Positions 51,562-59,697 of a stretch of DNA of 64,000 bases are shown here, in pieces. Within the stretch, counting starts at the first letter, position 1; each line of letters opens with the position of its first letter. The translations under genes and the position numbers were made by a program. Source of the stretch: Umboniibacter marinipuniceus (GTDB lineage Bacteria > Pseudomonadota > Gammaproteobacteria > Pseudomonadales > DSM-25080); the NCBI RefSeq assembly GCF_003688415.1, contig NZ_REFJ01000001.1:292645-356644 (forward strand). The letters run 5' to 3'. The notes below the pieces were generated by a model. The model made no database searches. It saw only the letters and a list, made by a program, of their open reading frames with translations, and was not told the DNA's origin.

Positions 51562-51998
51562 GCGCCAACCTTACGGGCGCGATAAACACTGAAGTCTGGG
51601 GCTTTTGGGCTGTAATTTTCGCTGAAGAGTGGTGATTTAATCAAATAGTCTGCCGTGGCTTCGTTACAGGCCATTGGAATATTCCAAACTGCGGCTAAGC
51701 GCAGTAAAGCTTTTACATCGGGATCATGAGGCTGAGCTTCTAATGGGTCCCAAAAGAAAATCATCATGTCTAAACCGCCTTCGCAAATCAGCGCGCCAAT
51801 TTGTTGATCGCCGCCCAGCGGACCACTTTCGAAACAGTGTACGGGCGAATTCAGCGTCTTAGTAATTAGCTTCCCAGTGGTGCCCGTTGCGAATAACTGT
51901 TGGTCACGTAAATGTGCTTTATGGGTGTCTATCCAAGCCAAAAGAGCAGGTTTCATATTGTCGTGAGCAACCAAGGCAATGCGTTTGGTGGTGGGCAT
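51558..51998 (-). CDS. mgsA: Methylglyoxal synthase
   Basis: MgsA converts dihydroxyacetone phosphate to methylglyoxal and phosphate, a bypass of lower glycolysis under sugar-phosphate stress. The 146-aa protein (E. coli 152) has L-V-A-H-D-N-M-K near the start, A-T-G-T-T-G phosphate loop, and [12 protein letters not shown] with the catalytic aspartate. GGAG lies 7 nt before ATG 51998. It begins 13 bp after the cobalamin adenosyltransferase-like gene on the same strand, so it can be on the B12-riboswitch transcript. Confidence 0.94.
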   Translation of the reverse strand: MPTTKRIALVAHDNMKPALLAWIDTHKAHLRDQQLFATGTTGKLITKTLNSPVHCFESGPLGGDQQIGALICEGGLDMMIFFWDPLEAQPHDPDVKALLRLAAVWNIPMACNEATADYLIKSPLFSENYSPKAPDFSVYRARKVGA

Positions 51999-52011
51999 GA
52001 TGAACTCCGTG

Positions 52012-52539
52012 TTAGTAAGACTGAGAAACAAAATTACGAATTGGGAAGCCCCTTCGTTTATTAATCACCATACTAACGCAGAATAGCCAGTTGGCGAGTA
52101 GGTTGGTAAAACGCACGAGTTCGCGCGGAACCGTAATGCCCTTCGCATCTAGCGCGACCATTTGGCGAATTACCTTCTTGCAATTGCACTTCGCGAGATT
52201 CAACTCGCTAACCGGAGCGGCGCCCTCGGGGAGGACGAAGCTGCTAACCGTATCGCCCAACTCAAGCTGATAATGTTTATAACTTTGTGTGAGCCAACTA
52301 ATGTGTCGCTCATGTATAGCTTGCTTGCCCCGAATCGAACCGTTGAGATGGAATGCCAGCTCAACGAGCGTTGCGATGTCCACGTTGATGTCTGCACAGC
52401 TGTCTTCCAAATACTGAGCTATTCCGCCTAGGCGCGCGGCCAATTCGTCGGTTAGCACTTCAAAATCACACAGTGGCGAAGCTTCGTAGATGAACGGGTA
52501 GACCAGCTCGTCAATCGAGCCTTTATGCTTAAGCGTCAT
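52012..52539 (-). CDS. Divergent PduO-type cobalamin adenosyltransferase homologue
   Basis: The 175-aa protein has the helical-bundle pattern of PduO-type ATP:cob(I)alamin adenosyltransferases, including S-F-V-L-P-E-G-A near residue 100 and the two C-terminal helices. The active-site positions are changed, however. The N-terminal T-G-D-x-G ATP motif is absent, the D-E-L-N block reads D-E-L-A, the C-R-R-A-E-R motif reads C-K-K-V-I-R, and N-R-L-S-D-x-L-F reads N-L-L-A-N-x-L-F. It may be an unusual enzyme or a corrinoid-binding pseudoenzyme. It overlaps btuD by 11 bp in the B12 operon, which supports a corrinoid role. ATG 52539 chosen; GTG 52554 possible. Confidence 0.7.
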   Translation of the reverse strand: MTLKHKGSIDELVYPFIYEASPLCDFEVLTDELAARLGGIAQYLEDSCADINVDIATLVELAFHLNGSIRGKQAIHERHISWLTQSYKHYQLELGDTVSSFVLPEGAAPVSELNLAKCNCKKVIRQMVALDAKGITVPRELVRFTNLLANWLFCVSMVINKRRGFPIRNFVSQSY

Positions 52540-53284
52540 TGTGGGTGCCCTCACTTGTTGCTACCGCTCGAATTAGGGGCGGCGACTGATCAAAGTCCAC
52601 TTGGAAACTTACTCCGAAGCTCGACTTGAGTTCCGCGGAGTTAAGTACACGTTCGGGCGAGCCGTCAGCTATTACCGCGCCCTCATGAATCAATAATAGC
52701 CGATCACAAAATTGTGCCGCAAGTTGAAGGTCGTGTAGCACCACCACAACGGCTTTTGCGGCTGTCGCCTCGGCGCGGATGCGCGACAGGAGCTCAAGTT
52801 GATAACGAGGGTCTAAAGCCGCTACGGGCTCATCGGCAAGGAGCAGTGTTGCGTCACTTGCGAGCGCACGGGCAAACCAAACTCGGGCTAGCTCACCCCC
52901 AGACAGAGAATCTAACTGGCGGTTAGCGAGCGAGACGAGATCAGCCTTTACTAGTGCTCGGTCAATGGCTGCATGATCTCCGTGAATTAAGGTTCCAAGC
53001 TCCACGGCATCGTGAACCGAAATTGGCCAATTCGTCTCGATGCTCTGCGGAATCCAGCTAATCAATCGCCCCCGTTCTTGCGCGGAGTATGTGCTGAGTA
53101 CTTTGTCTAGCAACTCGATGGTGCCATGCTCAGGCGGCAATAGTCCGGTGAGCGCTTTAATCAGTGTGGACTTCCCGGCGCCGTTAGGGCCAATAATTCC
53201 CACTACCTCGCCCTTGTTAATGGTTAAGGAAACGCTCCTAAGGCGTTGATCTAAGCAGACATTTTTTAGGGAGACTAAAGCCAT
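52529..53284 (-). CDS. btuD: Cobalamin ABC transporter ATP-binding protein BtuD
   Basis: ATPase of the vitamin B12 importer. The 251-aa protein has Walker A G-P-N-G-A-G-K-S-T, Q-loop W-I-P-Q, signature L-S-G-G-E-L-A-R-V, Walker B L-L-L-A-D-E-P and the H-loop V-V-L-H-D-L. It overlaps btuC by 10 bp and the ATR-like gene by 11 bp. The FecE/BtuD family also includes siderophore ATPases; the riboswitch and btuB point to cobalamin. Confidence 0.93.
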   Translation of the reverse strand: MALVSLKNVCLDQRLRSVSLTINKGEVVGIIGPNGAGKSTLIKALTGLLPPEHGTIELLDKVLSTYSAQERGRLISWIPQSIETNWPISVHDAVELGTLIHGDHAAIDRALVKADLVSLANRQLDSLSGGELARVWFARALASDATLLLADEPVAALDPRYQLELLSRIRAEATAAKAVVVVLHDLQLAAQFCDRLLLIHEGAVIADGSPERVLNSAELKSSFGVSFQVDFDQSPPLIRAVATSEGTHNDA

Positions 53285-54255
53285 TTCTTACGCTCCGAAA
53301 TTATCAGTTTGATAAACAGCGGGGCACCAAGGAGCGAGGTGACAACGCCAAGCTTGAGTTCCTGCCCTGAGGGGACGGCCCGTACGAATAGATCCGCTGC
53401 CACCACCAATGCCGCGCCACCAATCATAGCCGGAACCAGACTGCGGTCAGGGCGATGCCCCACCAATGGGCGAATGAGGTGCGGTACAATTAAGCCAACA
53501 AAGCCAATATTGCCGGCCACCGCCACGCAGCTTCCCACGGCGATGGCACTGCCAATAATGATCAGACGACCTTGACGTTTTGCGTTGAAACCGGACGTTT
53601 CTGCCACTTCTTCACCTAAGGTGAGGGCAAAGAGAAAGCGTTTCTGCGGCAGTATTAGCACGGCGGCTATCACTAGGCCAAGCAGCGCAATTGTAACGTG
53701 GTTATAGTCACGATTCGCCACCGAGCCGAGCAGCCAGAACACCAGTTCTTGCATGGCATAGGGGTTAGGTGCGAAATTTAACACCATCGCCAATAGTGCC
53801 GACGCGACAGTGGCAATAGCAAGTCCTGCAAGAATAAGGAGTGCCGGCCTACTAGAGCCAGCGAGCGCTAACACTCCCGACAAACATAATGCGGCTCCTA
53901 ACAGCGCGGCGGCAGGAATTACATAGCTGGCGGCTAATCCACCTACTGCAAAATAGAATGCCGCTGCCGCCCCGAGTGCGGCACCTTGTGAGGCGCCTAC
54001 TAGGCCAGGGTCAGCGAGAGGATTTCTCAGTAGCCCTTGCAGTGCTGCGCCAGCCAGTCCCAATGAAGCGCCACACAGCGCCGCAAGCAGTGTTCGTGGT
54101 AGCCGGATATCACCAATAACCATTGAGGCCAGCGAGGTTTCTTGGCTTAGGAGGTCCAGTAAGCCAGTGAGTGGCGAGACCCAAACGCTACCGAGTGATA
54201 GGGAAGTTAGCAGCAATACGGCCAGAATTAAGCCAAGTCGAAGATTTAACGCCAT
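53275..54255 (-). CDS. btuC: Cobalamin ABC transporter permease BtuC
   Basis: The FecCD-family permease of 326 aa has about ten membrane helices and the signatures R-L-P-R-T-L-L-A-A-L-C-G-A-S-L-G-L-A-G and G-N-I-G-F-V-G-L-I-V-P-H-L-I-R near residue 235, which contacts BtuD. It works as a dimer in the inner membrane, passing B12 from BtuF to the cytoplasm. It overlaps btuF by 10 bp and btuD by 10 bp. Confidence 0.93.
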   Translation of the reverse strand: MALNLRLGLILAVLLLTSLSLGSVWVSPLTGLLDLLSQETSLASMVIGDIRLPRTLLAALCGASLGLAGAALQGLLRNPLADPGLVGASQGAALGAAAAFYFAVGGLAASYVIPAAALLGAALCLSGVLALAGSSRPALLILAGLAIATVASALLAMVLNFAPNPYAMQELVFWLLGSVANRDYNHVTIALLGLVIAAVLILPQKRFLFALTLGEEVAETSGFNAKRQGRLIIIGSAIAVGSCVAVAGNIGFVGLIVPHLIRPLVGHRPDRSLVPAMIGGAALVVAADLFVRAVPSGQELKLGVVTSLLGAPLFIKLIISERKKWL

Positions 54256-55019
54256 GCGCGTAGTTCCTCAATTAATTTGAAGGTCCATGGGCCGGGACAT
54301 TGCCAACGCCAGTCATCCGAGCTGTAGATTTGTTGAGGCTTCAGTAGCTGCTTCCAAATGGGATGATCAAAGACTAGGTTCGCCAGTGCAGGGCTTTGAG
54401 GCGCGGCGATAAGTAGTCGATCAGGTGGACTGGCGATAACCCCTTCAAGATCAATCGCGGCGTATCCAGAATGATCGGAGTAGTTGCGAAACCCTATTTG
54501 TTCTAGCAGCTGATTTTCGAAGGTATCTAAACCTGTGGCAATGCCGTTAGATCCCAGTTTGAGCAGCAACGGCGCGTCCTCGCTTAACGGTGGCGCAGGT
54601 TGATATTGGGCTTCATATGGCTGCTCTGGCGATAGCCACGAGAGTAGGGTGCTATTTTGCTCGTCAACCGCGGCCAAGGTTTGAGGAAGTGTCAATATTT
54701 TTACCGGGTAGCCAAGCGCGGTGAGGCGCTCACGGAGTAGCCAAGCGTTATATTGCCCCACTACTATAAGGTCTGGGTTCAGGCTGATTAGCTGCTCAAG
54801 AGAACCGTCGTGAAGCGCATAGCTAGTCGTGTCAATCGGGCCTTTGTAACTGGCACTCAGCGGGCTGAGAGCGAGGATTTGGCTGGGCTCAGCATAGTGA
54901 GCCAGCAGCCAATCGCTACAGAGGTCGAGCGAGATGACTCGCTCGGGCCGATCAGAAGCTGTAGCTAACGATGAGAGAAGCAGTGCGGCCCAACTGGCCA
55001 AAACCGGTAACGCTCTCAT
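54246..55019 (-). CDS. btuF: Periplasmic cobalamin-binding protein BtuF
   Basis: The 257-aa precursor has a signal peptide (about 1-22, R-A-L-P-V-L-A-S-W-A-A-L-L-L-S-S-L-A-T-A) and the class III substrate-binding fold: R-V-I-S-L-D-L-C-S-D-W-L-L near residue 27, P-D-L-I-V-V-G near 79. It delivers B12 to BtuC. ATG 55019 lies inside the 3' end of btuB (68-bp overlap in another frame), so the signal-peptide codons share DNA with the last BtuB barrel strand. Confidence 0.9.
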   Translation of the reverse strand: MRALPVLASWAALLLSSLATASDRPERVISLDLCSDWLLAHYAEPSQILALSPLSASYKGPIDTTSYALHDGSLEQLISLNPDLIVVGQYNAWLLRERLTALGYPVKILTLPQTLAAVDEQNSTLLSWLSPEQPYEAQYQPAPPLSEDAPLLLKLGSNGIATGLDTFENQLLEQIGFRNYSDHSGYAAIDLEGVIASPPDRLLIAAPQSPALANLVFDHPIWKQLLKPQQIYSSDDWRWQCPGPWTFKLIEELRAWR

Positions 55020-56838
55020 AATCTTCGTCCATGAGGTTATTAACACCAAAGTTAACGGCGAATTCATTCGTTACTTGGTAACGAGCGCCGACGTCTAACG
55101 TGATATAGCTATCGAGTGTGGGATAGTTGGCGAATAACCAGTTGTAGTCGGTGCGGTCACCGGTATAACGAAGTTGCGTCCAAATCGCCGCCTGCTCAAC
55201 AATCTGCCAATTCACCATAGCATAGGCTTGATGTTTCGGGACACGCAAAGCGGGCTGTGGCTGAGGATTGTACTCTTTAGCGTCAGTGAAGGTGTAGTTG
55301 GCGCTGAACTGCCATGCCGAAGCAAACTGCTGCTGGTATTCCAGTGCTAGACCCTTTGCCTCGCTTGAGTCCACGTTTTCCATCTGTGAGTTGGGGAAGC
55401 TGCCCACCGAGCGAATGAGTTGCTTGGTATCTTGTTGGAATAACGTGGCGGAGAGCGTTATATCGTTGTGCTGCCAATCCAAGCCGATATCCGCCCCCTT
55501 TGAAGTTTCGGGCTTGAGCTGTGGGTTGCCGCCGAAATCGTAAAGCTCAAAGAGAGAAGGTGCTTTGAAGCCAGTCCCGTAGCTAGCGCGCAGGCTAAAA
55601 TCAGTCGATAACTGGTAGCGAAGCGTTCCCCGATAGCTCAGCTCAGTGCCAAAACGATCATGGTCGTCGTGTCGCAATCCTAGGGAGTAGCTGATTGCCT
55701 TTGTTTCGCCCATGAGCTGAGCAAAAACACTGTTGCTACTCACTGACTGCTTAGCAAAATAGGTAGTGCCTACCTCTTCATCAAGCTTGTCTGCGCCAAT
55801 AAGTAATTGGGCAGCGTCACTAAAGCGGTAGTTGGCGGTGACCTCGGAGTATTCGCGCTCACCTTCGGCAAGGTAGTCCTGCATGCCAGCAGGAATTCCC
55901 CAGCTTGGGTAGCCGGGCGAATAGCTGCTCGTTTCGTTAGTGTCTTTACCCTGAGTGTGCGCAATCATGAGCGAGAAGCTGTCATCGCTAGTCGCGAAGC
56001 TGGCGCTGGCGCGGAGGTACTGAGAGTGACGATCCTGCAGGTTTTCAAAGCCTGGCGCTTCGTCAATCGGCAGCCCCGTAGTTAGGTCGTCGGCGTCAAA
56101 GCCAACGGTATTCCTGCTGTCGTACCCCACGAGGTTAATGTCAAAGCCATTTAAGCGAGCACCTAATTGCACGTTGGCCGCATCGGATTCATAGCGATCC
56201 TTCTCGCTATTTCCTCTTGCTTCGCTCGCGGCTGAAATACCATCGGTTTGATAGTGACTGTATTGGAGGCCGCCATAAAAGGTTTCGTTATCAAAGCTTC
56301 CTGAGATCGCGGCTCGAGCCGTTTGATTACTCCCGACTTCGGCACTCAGGCCAAGACTCTGTTCCTTGCCGCTATTAGTGATGATATGAATTACACCACC
56401 CGAAGCATCGGTGCCGTATAAAACGCTTTGTGGGCCGTAGAGGATTTCAATCCGGGCGACACCAGTGAGGCGAAGGTTAGCTAAGTCTACGAAGCCCGTG
56501 ACGGGATCATTGATTCGCATGCCATCTAGTAGTACTAGAGTATGATTGGCCTCTTGGCCACGCAAGCGAATTTGGGTCAGCGCGCCGGCGCCACCATTAC
56601 TAGCGAGCGACACACCTGGGGCACGTTGAAGTGCTTCGCTGACGAAATAGATGCCTTGCTCACGGAGTTCGCTTCCGAGCAAACTGAAGCTAGTTGAACC
56701 CAGCTGATCAGCCGCCACAGGCATACGATGCGCGGTGACATTAATTTCTTCAAGGGATTGTTCTTCAGCGTAAAGTGAGGTGCTTAGAAAGGCCGCAACG
56801 CTAATAGCGCCCGCGGACCAAAGTGTTTTGTAGGTCAT
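54952..56838 (-). CDS. btuB: TonB-dependent vitamin B12 receptor BtuB
   Basis: BtuB imports cobalamin across the outer membrane with energy from TonB. The 628-aa precursor (E. coli 614) has a signal peptide (about 1-24, ending S-L-Y-A), a TonB box-like E-E-I-N-V-T-A-H-R near residues 29-37, a plug domain with V-S-L-A-S-N-G-G-A-G-A-L-T-Q-I-R-L-R-G and L-Y-G-P-Q-S-V-L-Y-G-T-D-A-S-G-G-V-I-H-I-I, and a 22-strand barrel ending in Y-S-F. ATG 56838 is used; the longer open frame reads through the riboswitch. A cobalamin riboswitch precedes it. Confidence 0.94.
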   Translation of the reverse strand: MTYKTLWSAGAISVAAFLSTSLYAEEQSLEEINVTAHRMPVAADQLGSTSFSLLGSELREQGIYFVSEALQRAPGVSLASNGGAGALTQIRLRGQEANHTLVLLDGMRINDPVTGFVDLANLRLTGVARIEILYGPQSVLYGTDASGGVIHIITNSGKEQSLGLSAEVGSNQTARAAISGSFDNETFYGGLQYSHYQTDGISAASEARGNSEKDRYESDAANVQLGARLNGFDINLVGYDSRNTVGFDADDLTTGLPIDEAPGFENLQDRHSQYLRASASFATSDDSFSLMIAHTQGKDTNETSSYSPGYPSWGIPAGMQDYLAEGEREYSEVTANYRFSDAAQLLIGADKLDEEVGTTYFAKQSVSSNSVFAQLMGETKAISYSLGLRHDDHDRFGTELSYRGTLRYQLSTDFSLRASYGTGFKAPSLFELYDFGGNPQLKPETSKGADIGLDWQHNDITLSATLFQQDTKQLIRSVGSFPNSQMENVDSSEAKGLALEYQQQFASAWQFSANYTFTDAKEYNPQPQPALRVPKHQAYAMVNWQIVEQAAIWTQLRYTGDRTDYNWLFANYPTLDSYITLDVGARYQVTNEFAVNFGVNNLMDEDYESVTGFGQLGRTASLIVSYSF

Positions 56839-56867
56839 GATATCTGCCGTGTTTATTAAGATTATTC

Positions 56868-56886
56868 GGCCTAGTTTGTCTAGGCC
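56868..56886 (-). promoter_or_regulatory. btuB leader hairpin close to the start codon
   Basis: GGCCTAG arms (56868-56874 and 56880-56886) form a perfect 7-bp stem with a 5-nt loop, 30 nt before the btuB ATG. It is part of the likely riboswitch expression platform; there is no U-run, so translational rather than transcriptional control is more likely. Confidence 0.5.
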
Positions 56887-56889
56887 GCC

Positions 56890-56953
56890 AACCCGCGTTG
56901 TCAGACGGCAATCCGCTTCGATCATTCACCCGATGAACGAGGGACAACGGGTT
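56890..56953 (-). promoter_or_regulatory. Expression platform helix of the cobalamin riboswitch
   Basis: On the minus strand the segment AACCCGTTGTC (56943-56953) can pair with GACAACGCGGGTT (56890-56902) with a 2-nt bulge. The 5' arm shares bases 56950-56953 with the closing stem of the aptamer, so the two helices compete. A smaller hairpin (TTCA/TGAA) is nested inside. Confidence 0.55.
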
Positions 56954-57117
56954 TTTGGCAGGTCTCCTGGCTACTAAGTCGGCAACAGCATCAGACCTTC
57001 CCAAATACATGGTGGTACACAAGTGACGATGTCTCGTTAGCTACAGTTGCGGGGACAGCTTCAATTAATGCGCCGAAGCGCTGAATTCCCTATTAATTCC
57101 GAAGGAAACCAAAAACC
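56950..57117 (-). ncRNA. Cobalamin (AdoCbl) riboswitch
   Basis: The leader of btuB on the minus strand has the B12 box AGCCAGGAGACCTGCC (56957-56972) and the conserved core CCCCGCAACTGT near 57044-57056. The closing P1 helix is perfect: GGTTTTTGG (57109-57117) with CCAAAAACC (56950-56958). All are in the correct order for a cobalamin riboswitch. When bound to adenosylcobalamin or related cobalamins it should lower expression of btuB-F-C-D and downstream genes. Confidence 0.96.
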
Positions 57118-57260
57118 TTTCAGGTGGTCGCATTATAGGGATGGGTGGAACGCGGTGCAAAGCTAATTAAGTTCAATATTACTGTTTAGCAGCTTCGGCT
57201 TCAGTTTCAGTTCTAAGGCATTTCAGAATACGGGGGCGATTGCTCTGCATGATTGATGGC

Positions 57261-57740
57261 CTATTGATTTTCAGTTAACTCAAGCTTTTGACCCGAAAAA
57301 GAGTCATATAAAGCCCTGTGGTGCGCTTTGGAGAAGGTGTCGTCACGTAGCTCGTAGTCCGCAATCCAGTTCAATAGCATGGGTAGGTTGGCATCTTGAT
57401 CGGCCTTCGAGGCGTATTTGTGAGGCTCCCAAGGTCGGTTCTTGGCGTTACTAAGGCAATCTTCTACTGGAAGGTTTAAAAAGATTATTTGGTCAGCCTG
57501 ATTAGAAAGGGGGGCTAGTAAGTCACTATAACAACCTTCGATGATCCATTGATTATGGCCTGAAATCGCGGCGTTAATTTGCGCTAGCGAGTCGCTAACC
57601 GGCCTTCGATTCGGCGGCGAGGTGTTTTCCCAAGCAAAGTTGTCGAGGTCTAAGTGCAGCGCTCCCTGGCGTTGACTAGTGCGCGCCGCTAGAGTCGATT
57701 TTCCTGAACCTGAATTACCGAAAATTAATATCTTGGTCAT
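57261..57740 (-). CDS. P-loop NTPase, adenylate kinase/FlaR-like
   Basis: The 159-aa protein has a Walker A loop G-N-S-G-S-G-K-S-T at residues 8-16 and, near 30-36, L-D-L-D-N-F-A-W, matching the small FlaR/topology-modulation-type kinases, with W-I-I-E-G-C-Y near 67 and I-F-L-N-L-P as Walker B. The substrate is unknown. It has its own likely promoter and no operon partner. It lies upstream, on the same strand, of the B12 riboswitch leader, separated by about 140 bp. Confidence 0.75.
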   Translation of the reverse strand: MTKILIFGNSGSGKSTLAARTSQRQGALHLDLDNFAWENTSPPNRRPVSDSLAQINAAISGHNQWIIEGCYSDLLAPLSNQADQIIFLNLPVEDCLSNAKNRPWEPHKYASKADQDANLPMLLNWIADYELRDDTFSKAHHRALYDSFSGQKLELTENQ

Positions 57741-57784
57741 CGTTTCTCCTTTGCCGCAGGGGAGTCGTGGTTAGTTTTTATGGG

Positions 57785-57850
57785 CTAACGCTCACGGTAG
57801 TCGAAGTTATTGTACATTTCTTCCATGAACGGCACGGCGCGTTGAGGCCA
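57785..57850 (-). pseudogene. Possible gene remnant (protein C-terminus without a gene)
   Basis: The minus strand reads W-P-Q-R-A-V-P-F-M-E-E-M-Y-N-N-F-D-Y-R-E-R and stop (57785-57787). This looks like a real protein C-terminus with proteobacterial codon use, but an in-frame TAG (57851-57853) cuts it off and the open stretch before that (to about 58042) does not look like a coding sequence. It could be the tail of a gene deleted from this place. The remainder of 57741-58059 holds the yeiP promoter (weak TTGCGT at 57999 and TAGCAT at 58021, 16 bp apart). Confidence 0.4.
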
Positions 57851-58059
57851 CTACTCCCACTTAACCTTGCTAGCTCTTTTACCATAGTATCCAAGGTTAG
57901 CATCAGTGGTTGATTTCCGAATAGCGAAAGACTCAACAGCACTATTAGCGATCGCAGTAATTAAATTCCTTGAGCGTGCTAACGTTTTAAACTGTAAGTT
58001 GCGTAAAGCTTTCGCTAAAATAGCATACAACTCGTCAACCAATTGTGGAGATTGCTGTT

Positions 58060-58626
58060 ATGCCACGCGCTGCAGAACTAAAGAAAGGCCAGGTGGTTCG
58101 TTATAAGGACCAAATGTGTATCGTTCGAATTATTGACGTACAAAACCCATCTGCGCGCGGAGCGGCAACGCTCTATAAAGTTAGATTCTCCACTATCCCG
58201 GACGGGGCAAAACTGGAAGATCGCTTTAAGGGCGACGATCAGCTTCCCGATGTGGATTTGATCCGCCGTGAAGTGACTTACTCCTATGACGATGGTGATT
58301 TCATGGTGTTCATGGATACCGAGGACTATAGCCAGTTTCCAGTCAGTCGCGAGGCACTGGGTGATCAGGTACTTTATATCAGTGAAGATCTTCAGGGGGC
58401 GTTAGCACTGATGGTGGATGGCAACGTGGTGGCGTTGGAACTACCGTCAACCATTGAATTGACCGTAGTGGATACGACTCCTGTCATCAAAGGTGCAAGC
58501 GCAGCCGCTAGGACGAAGCCGGCAACCTGTAACACTGGGCTCGTGGTACAAGTGCCCGAATACTTGGCCCCAGGCGAAAAAATTCGCGTCAATGTGGACG
58601 AAGCTCGCTACATTTCGCGTGCTTAG
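58060..58626 (+). CDS. yeiP: EF-P-like protein YeiP (EfpL)
   Basis: YeiP is the second EF-P paralogue of gammaproteobacteria. The 188-aa protein closely follows E. coli YeiP (190): M-P-R-A-x-E-L-K-K-G at the start, Q-N-P-S-A-R-G-A-A-T-L-Y-K at the domain I tip, R-F-K-G-D-D, and E-Y-L-x-P-G-E-K-I-R-V near the end. The tip carries Arg33 instead of the lysine modified in EF-P, so it is not a substrate of EpmA/B. ATG 58060 has GGAGA 9 nt upstream. It may help with other hard-to-translate motifs. Confidence 0.95.
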   Translation: MPRAAELKKGQVVRYKDQMCIVRIIDVQNPSARGAATLYKVRFSTIPDGAKLEDRFKGDDQLPDVDLIRREVTYSYDDGDFMVFMDTEDYSQFPVSREALGDQVLYISEDLQGALALMVDGNVVALELPSTIELTVVDTTPVIKGASAAARTKPATCNTGLVVQVPEYLAPGEKIRVNVDEARYISRA

Positions 58627-58637
58627 GTTGTTGCACC

Positions 58638-58695
58638 TTGCTTCCCAGAGAGAGTGTTGCGGCTGATTGCTTCCTAATAAGAGTGTGCTGATGGA
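58638..58695. repeat. Imperfect tandem repeat after yeiP
   Basis: Two diverged copies of a roughly 30-bp unit (TTGCTTCC ... AGAGTGT ... GCTGAT) follow each other. They lie between yeiP and the convergent LOG gene, with no reading frame. Confidence 0.45.
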
Positions 58696-58744
58696 TTACT
58701 TTAAAGGGGTTCGTTTAACGGTCCCTTCGAGTGTTGGAACTAAG

Positions 58745-59314
58745 CTACCACCATTTACTCTGCTCCTGGGGCTGATAGCGTTGCAGTTTTTCTATTAGAC
58801 CCGCAGCCGAAGCATCCTCCAATAGCAAACCTACATGCCGTTGGTGCATAAACCCCTCGGAGGCCGCGTGACTAAGGAACGCCAGAAGTTGGCTAAAGTA
58901 ACCTTGGCTATTTAACACACCAATCGCTTTGCCGTGAAACTCTAGTTGTGCCCAGGTGAGCGCCTCAAACAATTCCTCAAGTGTGCCCATGCCGCCCGGC
59001 AAAGCGATGAACGCGTCGGCTAAGTCGGCCATCATCGCCTTGCGCTGATGCATGTCATCTACTATATGCAGTTCGGTCAAACCCTGATGGGCCACTTCCT
59101 TTTCTACCAAACCCCGAGGCATCACGCCAATGACTTTCCCGCCAGCGGCGAGGCAAGCATCCGCCATTGCGCCCATGGAGCCAACATTCGCGCCACCATA
59201 GATAAGGGTGATCTGTTGTTCGGCTAGTAACTCTCCAAGGGTAGCTGCCTCTGCTAAATAGTGTGGCGCCACTTGGCCGGATGAACCACAGTAGACGCAA
59301 ATTCCTTTGATCAT
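58745..59314 (-). CDS. LOG family protein (TIGR00730 type)
   Basis: The 189-aa Rossmann-like protein has the LOG signature P-G-G-M-G-T-L-E-E near residues 106-114 and Y-G-G-A-N-V-G-S-M-G near 39. Plant LOGs release cytokinins from their ribotides; bacterial relatives are nucleoside 5'-monophosphate phosphoribohydrolases or of unknown role. Its ATG overlaps the GIY-YIG stop by 4 nt, so the two are cotranscribed. Confidence 0.9.
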   Translation of the reverse strand: MIKGICVYCGSSGQVAPHYLAEAATLGELLAEQQITLIYGGANVGSMGAMADACLAAGGKVIGVMPRGLVEKEVAHQGLTELHIVDDMHQRKAMMADLADAFIALPGGMGTLEELFEALTWAQLEFHGKAIGVLNSQGYFSQLLAFLSHAASEGFMHQRHVGLLLEDASAAGLIEKLQRYQPQEQSKWW

Positions 59315-59622
59315 GACTTAGCTCCAGCGATGAGGGCGAGTTTTCTTTGGCGAGACAGCTTTTTGACGGCGTACTCGCGTTTGAGGGCCGACGAATAGGA
59401 GTGGCCTAGTTCAGTCCAAACTAGCGCGCGGGGCTTGTGAGCGCGAGTGTATTTTGCGCCTTTACCGGCGCAGTGCGCTTGATATCTCGCTTTAACGTCA
59501 TTGCTGATACCGCAGTAGAGGGTGTTATCCACCGTCTCAATGAGGTAAACGGACCAATTTAGTTCGTCATTTTGCACAAAAACTGCCCTTTTTAGTGGGT
59601 CACTACGATTTACGCTTATCAT
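59311..59622 (-). CDS. GIY-YIG nuclease domain protein (YhbQ-like)
   Basis: The 103-aa protein is a single GIY-YIG domain of the UPF0213/YhbQ group: W-S-V-Y-L-I-E-T-x-D-N-T-L-Y-C-G-I-S-N-D near residues 23-42 and H-x-A-G-K-G-A-K-Y-T-R near 50. The substrate DNA is unknown; housekeeping role likely. It is coupled to the downstream LOG gene by ATGA. Divergent from ettA. Confidence 0.88.
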   Translation of the reverse strand: MISVNRSDPLKRAVFVQNDELNWSVYLIETVDNTLYCGISNDVKARYQAHCAGKGAKYTRAHKPRALVWTELGHSYSSALKREYAVKKLSRQRKLALIAGAKS

Positions 59623-59697
59623 CGCATAACGCAGTGTTACAATAAGCGGCTAGTATATAACGATCTCAACCGATTTTTATAAGGGTTCAAGAACACC

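Noticed and set aside
56839-56925. 29-residue extension of BtuB upstream of the signal peptide
   Set aside because: It would be encoded in the riboswitch leader and would hide the signal peptide; ATG 56838 gives a proper one.
57851-58042. 63-aa open frame on the minus strand before yeiP
   Set aside because: Composition is not protein-like, it covers the yeiP promoter and has no ribosome site; only the 21 codons beyond its stop look like coding sequence.
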